From the NCBI GenBank assembly GCA_021733795.1, contig JAIPKB010000038.1, positions 1-33,439 on the forward strand: a DNA stretch of 33,439 nt, read 5' to 3'. Position numbers and translations under genes: made by a program. This document shows, piece by piece, positions 1 through 7,578 of the stretch. Source of the stretch: Akkermansiaceae bacterium. GTDB lineage: Bacteria; Verrucomicrobiota; Verrucomicrobiia; Verrucomicrobiales; Akkermansiaceae. The notes beneath the pieces were generated by a model. It made no database searches. It saw only the letters and a list, made by a program, of their open reading frames with translations, and was not told where the DNA came from. The stretch's first letter is position 1; every line of letters starts with the position of its first letter.

Positions 1-1770
1 GCTGCCAGGAAGACGCTCAACCCGTTGCCTGAGGTGGATCATGAAGCGGTCATGCAGGCCAAGGAACGGTTCACCCGCACCATTTTCGAACACCACCGGG
101 TGAGGATCCTGGCGGACGAAGGGTTCAAGAATTTTGTTGGAGAACACCGCGGCTGGGTGCTGCCTTACGCGGCATTCTGTCACTTCCGGGACCAATTCGG
201 AACCGCGGATTTCAGCCGTTGGGGCGAGTGGGCGGTATTCGATCCGGACCGGTTGGCCACCCTGGCGGATGAGTCCGGCGGTGACTGGCCGCAACTTGCC
301 TATCACGTATGGTTGCAATATGAACTGGACCGGCAGTTGACTGACGCGGTCGGGCATCTGCACCAGCGCGGGATCGTGCTCAAGGGCGACCTGCCAATTG
401 GGATCGACCGGCAGTCGGCGGACGCCTGGGCCCAGCCGGAGTTGTTCAAGTTGGACGCGCAGGCCGGCGCGCCACCCGATGCCTTTGCCATCAAGGGACA
501 GAACTGGGGGTTTCCCACCTATCACTGGGAGGTGATGAAACAGGACGGCTACGCCTGGTGGAGGACTCGGTTTGCCCACTTGAGCCGGTATTTCGACGCC
601 TTTCGGATCGACCACATCCTCGGGTTTTTCCGGATCTGGCAGATCCCCGCAGAGCAGGTGGAAGGGATCATGGGATGGTTCGACCCCGCACTGCCGATCC
701 ACCTGGACGAGATCCGCGGGCGCGGGATTCCCTTTGATTTGATCCGCTATTGCCGACCCTACATCCGCGAACATTCGCTGGTGGAGCGGTTCGGTGCCGG
801 AGTGGAGCGGGCGAAGGATGAGTTTCTCGAGCCCTGCGGTTTCGGCTACTGGAAACTGCGGGAGGAGGTGGCCACCCAGCGGCGGATTGTCGGGCGACTG
901 GCTGCGGAGTTGGCCCCGGAGGTGCCGGGACGCGAGCAGGCGGAGGCGCTGCGGGACGCTCTGTTGGACTGTGCCAGCGATGTATTGTTGATCGAGGTGG
1001 AGGGCTCCAACGGCACGTTGTTCCACCCGCGCTGCCTGATGCGGATGACCCGTTCCTATCAGGAGTTGGATGCCGATGCCAGATGGCGGATGGATCAGTT
1101 ATATGAAGACTATTTTTATCGCAGGCAGGAGGAATTCTGGCAGGCAAAGGGCTTTGACAAGTTGCCGGCGATGCGCCGTGCGAGTGCGATGCTCTTGTGC
1201 GGGGAGGATCTCGGAATGGTTCCAGTGTGCGTGCCGGGTGTGATGAGTGAACTGGGGATTCTCTCGCTGGAAATCCAACGCATGCCAAAGGACTCCAAAT
1301 TGACGTTTTTCCATCCGGCCGACGCTCCCTACCTGAGTGTGGTGAGCCCGGCCACCCACGATATGACAACCCTGCGCGGGTGGTGGCGCGAGGACGGCAG
1401 TGTGACCTCCAACTTTGCCTGGAGCATGCTGGGCATGGCCTTTCCGCCGGTGGATCTCCCTGGCGAAACTGCCGCTCGGATCATCACCCAGCACCTGTAC
1501 TCGCCGGCGATGTGGGCGGTTTTCCCAATCCAGGACTTGCTGGCGATGGACGAGGATCTGCGGCATCCGGAGGTGGATGCCGAGCGGATCAACATCCCGG
1601 CGGTCATCCCCTATTACTGGCGCTACCGGATGCACCTGAGTGTGGACCAATTGGCGGAGGCAGACGCCTTCAATCAGCGGCTTTCCACTATGATCGAGGA
1701 GTCGGGGCGCCAGGCACCGGTGAGGCCGGGAGAAATCAGGCGCACGCGGGAACCAAGCTGGCTCCAATGA
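1..1770 (+). CDS. malQ: 4-alpha-glucanotransferase (GH77, amylomaltase/DPE2-like), 5' truncated
   Basis: This enzyme transfers alpha-1,4-glucan segments between maltodextrins in the cytoplasm (maltose and glycogen metabolism). The frame is open from the first base, so the N-terminus lies outside the window; the TTG at 25 is only the first possible internal start. Three GH77 signature regions are visible: FRIDHILGFFRIW (nucleophile Asp), LLCGEDLGMVP (acid/base Glu) and SPATHDMTTLRGWW (third catalytic Asp). Between the first two lies a long insertion (about residues 250-370 of the visible part), as in the DPE2-like branch of GH77 rather than short amylomaltases. No signal peptide can be judged. 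It ends 141 bases before the tRNA gene, points away from the minus-strand enzymes, and is probably a housekeeping neighbour unrelated to the polysaccharide cluster. The family call is very secure; the subfamily is inferred from the insertion. Confidence 0.95.
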   Translation, partial: AARKTLNPLPEVDHEAVMQAKERFTRTIFEHHRVRILADEGFKNFVGEHRGWVLPYAAFCHFRDQFGTADFSRWGEWAVFDPDRLATLADESGGDWPQLAYHVWLQYELDRQLTDAVGHLHQRGIVLKGDLPIGIDRQSADAWAQPELFKLDAQAGAPPDAFAIKGQNWGFPTYHWEVMKQDGYAWWRTRFAHLSRYFDAFRIDHILGFFRIWQIPAEQVEGIMGWFDPALPIHLDEIRGRGIPFDLIRYCRPYIREHSLVERFGAGVERAKDEFLEPCGFGYWKLREEVATQRRIVGRLAAELAPEVPGREQAEALRDALLDCASDVLLIEVEGSNGTLFHPRCLMRMTRSYQELDADARWRMDQLYEDYFYRRQEEFWQAKGFDKLPAMRRASAMLLCGEDLGMVPVCVPGVMSELGILSLEIQRMPKDSKLTFFHPADAPYLSVVSPATHDMTTLRGWWREDGSVTSNFAWSMLGMAFPPVDLPGETAARIITQHLYSPAMWAVFPIQDLLAMDEDLRHPEVDAERINIPAVIPYYWRYRMHLSVDQLAEADAFNQRLSTMIEESGRQAPVRPGEIRRTREPSWLQ

Positions 1771-1825
1771 AAATTCAGGGGTTCTAGCGCCCCTTCGCTT
1801 TCCCTTGGAGCCGTGATGACGGCCG

Positions 1826-1860
1826 AAATCGGTGGTTTTTTTTGAAAATCACCAAGATTT
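1826..1860 (+). terminator. possible terminator hairpin after the GH77 gene
   Basis: An imperfect inverted repeat (AAATC-GGTG-rTTTT against AAAATCACC-AAGATTT) lies 55 bases after the GH77 stop codon. The arm contains a run of eight T, but there is no T-tract immediately after the hairpin, so it is not a classical intrinsic terminator. The position between a gene end and a tRNA gene makes the role plausible. Confidence 0.3.
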
Positions 1861-1911
1861 GCTTGCCAAAGACTCGGCTGGACCGTAATTAAGCCGTCCA
1901 CCCAACCGAAT

Positions 1912-1994
<83 letters not shown>

Positions 1995-2214
1995 CTTCCC
2001 TTTATTTTCAAAGGGTTATGGCAGCACCAACTGCCACGGTTGACGCCATTTCCAGTGTCATGGAAACCCCTGGCGACGAAATGGCGGCAATTTCAAGGCG
2101 GCGGAAGCCCTGCTGGGAAAGCTTGGGATTCCCCTGTTTGCCGCCGTGGAGGATTACGTCCGTGCCCGTGAGCTTGCCGGCAGCGAATCCCTGCCGGTCA
2201 CTTGCCGCCATGCG
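1995..2214. other. gap between tRNA-Leu and the minus-strand gene end
   Basis: No gene is recognised here. A short hairpin, CCCTTT-ATTTTC-AAAGGG at 1998-2015, directly follows the tRNA and could end its transcript. From about 2060 to 2210 the plus strand reads as an open, protein-like stretch (with segments such as KAAEALLGKLGIPLFAAVED), but it has no convincing start or family. It may be the remnant of a lost gene, or chance. Confidence 0.4.
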
Positions 2215-5007
2215 CTACGGCTGGGCCTTCTTCCACCCCACTGGTTGCGTCCATGCCTGGCGGAGCTGCCCTTTGAACGACGGATTCGCATGCGCGAGCG
2301 ACGAGGTGATCGTTGCCCGAACATATAACTCATTGCCGGTCAGTTTGTAGGTCGCCACGAGACCGGGGTCAGTGTCGAGCACCTTGCCGCAGTCTTCCGG
2401 TTCCGCAGCGAGAGTCCCGATGAAGCGCGTCTCATAGGTTGCGTCGCCGTCCGGTTCGATCTCGATACGGAGTTCGCCCGTGGTCGCGTCGAAACACAGG
2501 TCTTTGAGGGTGACCCCGGAAGAGGCGTAGAAATCGCCGGCCCGCATCGCCTTGATCAAATCCTCCGCTTGCAACGAGGCCGCGCGCACCATCACCCAGC
2601 CGCGCCCCGGAGAGACATCGCCGCCATGGTAGTTGTGTGAGTCGTCGGTTGCTACGGCGTAGAGCGGCTCGGATTTCAGTCGGGTGAGCCGCAGGGTGTT
2701 TGCAATATCGAAGTTCATCTCGTCTCCGGGCCGGGTTGCATCCCCTAGGTGATGGGTGCCCGGATGGCCATTGTAGATTTCGACGAAGCGTTCCTCCAGC
2801 ACCTCCGCGATGTCGGTTGCAGTCAGCGACCACTGAAAGTTCGGATGATTCAGATGCGGCAGGATCGGTCGTCCCGTTTGTGCCTCCTCCTCCAGCACCG
2901 CCCGCAGATTGTTTCTCATCGTATCCTGGATCGAATTCCCGTGCCGGGGTGCGATCACCTTGTTCAGATTCATCGCGTTCATGTGGATTTGCGCGCTCTG
3001 GTAATGGTCGGTGATTTCCTCGCCCTCGATCATCAGAAACCTCCCCGGATCCTCAAACTTCGGCCGGATCTCCGCCAAGGTCCGCAGCCGCACCTCCTCG
3101 CTTTTTCCATCGCCCCGCGTCTCCACCCATTCCTTGCCGAAGCGGGCGATATATTTCGTCATTACCGGAGGCCCGGGCACCCGCTTGCGTTTCTCCACGT
3201 CGGTCACCTTCATCCACCGTTCGCCCGCGCTCAGTGTGTTGTGGTCGGACAGGACCAGGAAGTTGTAGCCGCGTGTCTTATACCAGTCTGTGATCATCTC
3301 TGGAAAATCATTCCCGTCGCTCCAGACCGAATGGGTGTGGGTGTTGCCCTTGAACCAGTGCAAATCCCCTGAGCGATCGCCGGAAGCCGGTGCCTCGAGG
3401 GCCAGGAGAAGCGCCAATCGGGTCGCGCGATATTGGGGGACGGAAGTCGTGTAGGAATCGTAGGACTGCAGCACTTGGCCGATGAGCTTCGTCATCTGCT
3501 CGGGATCTTTCAGGCGCAACATTTCCAGCATGGCATGATCCTCCATGCCGATGCGGTGAGCTTCGAAGCGAACGGAGGCGAGAGGTCCGTCTGCTCCCGG
3601 GTATAGAATATGGCTGTCACCGGCGGGGAGCTTGTTCTTCGGGTTGTCCGCGGAGTGAGGAACCACGCTTTGTTCAAAGGGATCCGTGTCCTGCCGGTAA
3701 TGATTCAAACCCCAGTGCAGGAAACCATCCAGTTGATAGTGCGCCCCTGCCCAGCCGAAAAACACCGGCCGCAGGCGTTCCTGATCGAGCAAGCGGTTGA
3801 GCCACGGGCCGCCGGGGACCAGGCAGACATAGGTCCAGATGCGTTCCCCCATGGCCCGGCGCCCTTCGAAGAAATCCCGGTGCGCCTGATACTCCTGGAT
3901 TTGCGGGCACCAGACATCAATGGCTCCCGCAAGGGATTGCGCCATCGTGGCATCGACGATGGGAATGCCGGGCATTTCCCTGCGGATCACTTCGGCGACC
4001 ACCCGGTAGGACTCGGCGACGGGGTCGGTCGGTTCGTCGGAAATATGTTGGAGCCACTGTTGCTGCCATCCGTGGCGGATGATCTCGGCATTGAGCTGTC
4101 TGCAGATGGAGGCGGTTACCGCCCTGCCTTGCTCGCTGCCGACATCGTGCCCGCCGAGGGTTGTCACCAGCGTCCGGGTGCTCCATGAACCGTCCTTGCG
4201 GCCGGCCAGGTGGCCACCTTCCAGAGAGTGAAAGCCATGCTTGAGAAAGAGCTGTGCATAGCGCTCCAAACGATCGCGGTTGAGAACCGGTTCGCCCTTG
4301 TCATTGAGGGAGAAGACGGAGGCGAGCGGGATCCATGCCGTATTCTGTCTTCCCGCCGCCATCATCCCGGCATAGTGGTCGAGCATTTCCCACCAGGCCT
4401 CGCTCCAGATCTCCACCTTGTGACGGGTGGCGATGTTACCGAGTGAAAACCAATTGGTGTAGTGGAACTTCTGGTTGGAAACGCCGGGTAGGGTGACCGG
4501 GTGGGGAACGTGGCTTAGCCTGAGATCGATGGTCCGGCCATCATGCGCCAGCGGGACATTGATATTGAATGGCTGGTCATTGAGAACGGCGAGCCTGAGG
4601 GCCGCGGTGCCGGACTCGTCCGCCTCGGCAGGCTTGCCCTGAAGGGGCAGAATGGCTTCATAGACGCGGAAGGGCGCACGGCGGATCACATGCGGGTTGA
4701 GCTTGCCGGTGAACACCTCCGTGCGGGAATCAAGTCCGGTATTCTCCTCCACCGGCACGGCAATGAGCTGGCACCAGGTGCCGCCGGGGACCTCGGGCAA
4801 TTTGATGGACGCGCCCTTGGGGAGACCTGTGACGAGCAGTTGAACTCCGGCCGGAGTCCCGAATGGAACATGCAGGGTTGTCTCCCGCATTCCTTCGGAA
4901 ACCTTGCTGTCGGGGTAGAGTGGCGTCAGTTCGTCAAACCATGCCGCTTCAAACCCCATTGCCAGCGTGCTGTTCAGCAGAATAAGGGAGATTACTCGAT
5001 TTCGCAT
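2215..5007 (-). CDS. DUF4091/GH123-like glycosidase fused to a PHP (CehA/McbA-type) metallohydrolase domain
   Basis: This is a predicted exported protein of 930 residues. I chose the ATG at 5007 because it begins a signal-like sequence (MRNRVISLILLNSTLAMG); the frame stays open upstream to 5316, but that part is Arg/Pro-rich and unconvincing. Residues about 25-530 resemble DUF4091/GH123-like TIM-barrel proteins: HISDEP carries an adjacent Asp-Glu pair (D324-E325), as used in GH123, and YQLDGFLHWGLNHY is the typical C-terminal motif. From about 550 a PHP domain follows with NTHTHS (H557, H559), LSDHN, EGEEITDH, LNHPN and ATDDSHN, a full-looking set of metal ligands. GH123 acts on beta-linked GalNAc; PHP domains are metal-dependent phosphoesterases or related hydrolases. 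No good ribosome binding site is visible. The domains are clear but the joint function is unknown. Confidence 0.85.
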   Translation of the reverse strand: MRNRVISLILLNSTLAMGFEAAWFDELTPLYPDSKVSEGMRETTLHVPFGTPAGVQLLVTGLPKGASIKLPEVPGGTWCQLIAVPVEENTGLDSRTEVFTGKLNPHVIRRAPFRVYEAILPLQGKPAEADESGTAALRLAVLNDQPFNINVPLAHDGRTIDLRLSHVPHPVTLPGVSNQKFHYTNWFSLGNIATRHKVEIWSEAWWEMLDHYAGMMAAGRQNTAWIPLASVFSLNDKGEPVLNRDRLERYAQLFLKHGFHSLEGGHLAGRKDGSWSTRTLVTTLGGHDVGSEQGRAVTASICRQLNAEIIRHGWQQQWLQHISDEPTDPVAESYRVVAEVIRREMPGIPIVDATMAQSLAGAIDVWCPQIQEYQAHRDFFEGRRAMGERIWTYVCLVPGGPWLNRLLDQERLRPVFFGWAGAHYQLDGFLHWGLNHYRQDTDPFEQSVVPHSADNPKNKLPAGDSHILYPGADGPLASVRFEAHRIGMEDHAMLEMLRLKDPEQMTKLIGQVLQSYDSYTTSVPQYRATRLALLLALEAPASGDRSGDLHWFKGNTHTHSVWSDGNDFPEMITDWYKTRGYNFLVLSDHNTLSAGERWMKVTDVEKRKRVPGPPVMTKYIARFGKEWVETRGDGKSEEVRLRTLAEIRPKFEDPGRFLMIEGEEITDHYQSAQIHMNAMNLNKVIAPRHGNSIQDTMRNNLRAVLEEEAQTGRPILPHLNHPNFQWSLTATDIAEVLEERFVEIYNGHPGTHHLGDATRPGDEMNFDIANTLRLTRLKSEPLYAVATDDSHNYHGGDVSPGRGWVMVRAASLQAEDLIKAMRAGDFYASSGVTLKDLCFDATTGELRIEIEPDGDATYETRFIGTLAAEPEDCGKVLDTDPGLVATYKLTGNELYVRATITSSLAHANPSFKGQLRQAWTQPVGWKKAQP

Positions 5008-5541
5008 CGTGGCAATACGCGGAATAATCACCATCTCTTTCGGCATGGCTTCCGCTCTCGCGCTGGAGCGGACCATCACCCCAGCCCGGCTCGCCAGGCT
5101 CGCTCCCTTGGCGAGACGGTCGGTGGAGAGCGGGTGCGCTTTCCCGAGTGTGCCAGCGGCGGGCGCGTTGTGACCAACGCGGCCACTGAAGCTGCGGTTG
5201 GGTTGCTCCGGCACCAAGCCCACCCTCCGATTGTCAATGATCAGCACCTTAGCGACAATCCCGTTCGCCGGGCGGCGGGCATTGCTAGGAAATTGCTTTT
5301 CTGGGTTGGTGCGCATGGGGGGCTAAAGAGAGGTTCGGTGACCGGGGGGAAAGAGGTTGATTGGATTCATCTGAAACCGGAACCGGCCGGCAAGCGGCCG
5401 ATGACTTATTGGCTGCCGTAGAGGCGGAAGAAGTAGGCGGAGCCGGCAGGTGGAGTCGATGGTATCGGACGGTACCCCGAAGTCCGTGGCTGCCTGGTTC
5501 ACGCGCACGGTGCGTCCCGCGGGGGCTTCCGGTCAACCCGG
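5008..5541 (-). pseudogene. gap with a probable C-terminal protein remnant (about 5406-5530)
   Basis: No intact gene is visible. On the minus strand, about 5525-5440 reads GRTVRVNQAATDFGVPSDT; a one-frame shift then gives PPAGSAYFFRLYGSQ and a TAA at 5406-5408. Together these look like the tail of a secreted Verrucomicrobia-type protein that has lost its body and acquired a frameshift. It sits just downstream of the GH109 stop codon. The rest of the stretch (5008-5405) is an open minus-strand extension of the DUF4091/PHP gene with Arg/Pro-rich, low-quality coding character; I see no clear promoter in it. The remnant call rests on reading style only. Confidence 0.3.
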
Positions 5542-7353
5542 CTATTCCCTGCACATCAGGATATCACCGTAGGAATCGGTGCCGCCGTCCGCCTTGATTT
5601 CGGCGCGGAGTGAGTATTTCGCCGCCGGGTCGTGCTTGGCGATGGTGAACCGGTAGAGGGTATGGACGTTCTCGACACCCGTGTGCCCCGGTTGGTCGTC
5701 ATTGGCGATGACGGCATCACCACTGAGCAGGGCGACCCTGCGGAAATCCAGGCGGTGGGTGCCGCGGGTGTATTGGAATTCGAAGCTGTATTCGCCGGGT
5801 CCGGTGATGCCCTTGCTCACGTCCCAGGCCTTGGTCACCCAGTCGGTCTGCAGGTCCTTGGGGGTCCACTCGGCCACCTTCACCGGCACCGCGATCGCCA
5901 CGCTTGCGGTCTTGAAGGCGACCGCCAGCGGCTCCATGGATTTCCACAGGCCGCGGGTGAAATCCGGGATGGCCACCGGCATGCTGCCCGTGGCGACCGA
6001 CAGCGATGAGACCTCGATGATCGAACTCCATGCCGCAGCATCATAGACCACGCTGTCCGGCGTGATGCCCTGGCGAATGCAGTCGAGGTGCCGCCAGTTC
6101 ATCACGAAATCCATGCCGCCGTGACCGCCGCCCTGGGCGCGCTGTTCCAGTTTGCGCCACAGCGGGTGGGTGAAGAGCTTGCGCATGCGGGCGAGGTCCT
6201 TGTCGTTCAACCATTCGTGCGAGCCGCTGGAATCCAGCCGGTATTTGCGCGGTTCGTTGATGGCCAGGCGGGCCGGGTAGTCGAAGAAGGTGCCGCCGGT
6301 GCCGGAGAGCGCGTTGATGCGGCTATACGGCCGGGGGCTGACCACGTCGTGCTGGATCATGATCGTGCGGCCCAGTTCGGTCTTGATGATCGAGGTGTTC
6401 ATGTCGCCGCAGAGGTATTTTTCCTGCTCGTGTTTGCCGCCGTTCGGATGATGTTGGTCGCGCCACGTGTGCAGGCCTTTTTCCGGCGAACTCATGGACA
6501 CGAGGAACTTGAACTGGTCGCCGCGGCCGATGCCCATGTATTGCGCGACCGGCCCGAGTCCGTGGGTCGGATAGAGATTGCCATCGTACTGCCAGTGGTA
6601 GTCGCGCCGCCAGTCGCCCTCGGTGCCGAGGGAAAACAACATGCCCCGGAGGTCATGGATGTAGGCACACTCGCCGTGGGTCAGTTCGCCGAAGATCCCC
6701 TCGCGGACCATATTGAGGATGAACAACTCGTTCTCTCCGTAGCAACAGTTTTCCAGCATCACACAATGGCGCTGCGTGCGCTCGCTGGTGTCCACCAGTT
6801 TCCAACAATCGTCCACCGTCACCGCCGCCGCGACCTCGACGAAGGCGTGTTTGCCGTGCTCCATGGTGGACAGGGCCATCGGCACATGCCAGGCCCAGGG
6901 GGTCGCGATGTAGACGACATCGATGTCATCCCGCGCGACCATTTTCTCCCAGATGTGTTCGGTGCCGCTGTAAATTGCGGGACGTTTGCCGCGGACCTGC
7001 TCACAGCGATCGGCGGCGTTCTTCGCCCGGTCGTCACGCAGGTCGCAGACCGCCACCACCTCGGCGAATTCGAGATTCAGACTGTCGTTGACGTGGGTCA
7101 TGCCGCGGCTGAGTCCGATGATGGCGACGCTGACTTTCTGCAACGGCTTGGTGGTTAGATTGTGGACGGGTTTCTGCCCCTGGGGGCGGGGTCGCGGGTT
7201 GACGATGTCCGGGCGGATGGTGATCCCGGAGGGCAGGGTCACGAGACCGCCGGCGGCCGTCGCGTTGGAGGTGCCGCCGAACAAGCCGGCAAGGGAGGTG
7301 GCCAAGCCGCCGAGGGCGGTGGTCTTGTGAAGATCACGACGGGTGGTGTTCAT
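5542..7353 (-). CDS. GH109 alpha-N-acetylgalactosaminidase-like protein (Gfo/Idh/MocA fold) with extra C-terminal domain
   Basis: GH109 enzymes use an NAD-dependent oxidoreductase fold to cleave alpha-linked GalNAc. I chose the ATG at 7353 because it begins a twin-arginine signal (TTRRDLHKTTALGG), meaning export of the folded, cofactor-loaded protein. The dinucleotide-binding region is VAIIGLSRGMTHV (about residue 73), with a Ser where the motif usually has Gly. Family signatures follow: YIATPWAWHVPMAL, HAFVEVAAAVTVDDCW, HCVMLENCCYGENE, GELTHGECAYIHDLR and YPTHGLGPVAQYMGIGR. The family domain ends near DFTRGLW (about 463). A further 140-residue beta-rich C-terminal part, unusual for GH109 (typically about 450-480 residues), could bind sugar. 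The gene lies between two other exported hydrolases on the same strand. The family call is strong; substrate and bond are inferred. Confidence 0.87.
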   Translation of the reverse strand: MNTTRRDLHKTTALGGLATSLAGLFGGTSNATAAGGLVTLPSGITIRPDIVNPRPRPQGQKPVHNLTTKPLQKVSVAIIGLSRGMTHVNDSLNLEFAEVVAVCDLRDDRAKNAADRCEQVRGKRPAIYSGTEHIWEKMVARDDIDVVYIATPWAWHVPMALSTMEHGKHAFVEVAAAVTVDDCWKLVDTSERTQRHCVMLENCCYGENELFILNMVREGIFGELTHGECAYIHDLRGMLFSLGTEGDWRRDYHWQYDGNLYPTHGLGPVAQYMGIGRGDQFKFLVSMSSPEKGLHTWRDQHHPNGGKHEQEKYLCGDMNTSIIKTELGRTIMIQHDVVSPRPYSRINALSGTGGTFFDYPARLAINEPRKYRLDSSGSHEWLNDKDLARMRKLFTHPLWRKLEQRAQGGGHGGMDFVMNWRHLDCIRQGITPDSVVYDAAAWSSIIEVSSLSVATGSMPVAIPDFTRGLWKSMEPLAVAFKTASVAIAVPVKVAEWTPKDLQTDWVTKAWDVSKGITGPGEYSFEFQYTRGTHRLDFRRVALLSGDAVIANDDQPGHTGVENVHTLYRFTIAKHDPAAKYSLRAEIKADGGTDSYGDILMCRE

Positions 7354-7578
7354 GGGAGTCTGGGGTAATGATGGTGTGGGAGGTTTCCGCAGACCCGGCG
7401 GCGGACCCACCGGAACAGCGCACGATTGCGAAGCCCTGCAGGAAGAGTGAGACTCCATAGCCGGATGTCAAGGTTGGGGCTGAGGCCATCTCAAGAACCT
7501 GTCACCGGCTGGGAGGACCCGGACTTCAACCCGAACCCCGGACCGTCCACACCGGTTGGGCGGCGGATGAAACACCCA

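Noticed and set aside
668..1767. Long minus-strand frames opposite the GH77 gene
   Set aside because: They are Arg/Pro/His-rich shadows of the clear GH77 coding frame and show no family motifs.
5008..5316. N-terminal extension of the DUF4091/PHP protein from 5316
   Set aside because: The extension is Arg/Pro-rich and would bury the signal peptide that starts at 5007.
6088..7158. A 356-codon plus-strand frame opposite GH109
   Set aside because: The opposite strand carries unmistakable GH109 motifs; this frame is Val/His-rich shadow sequence.
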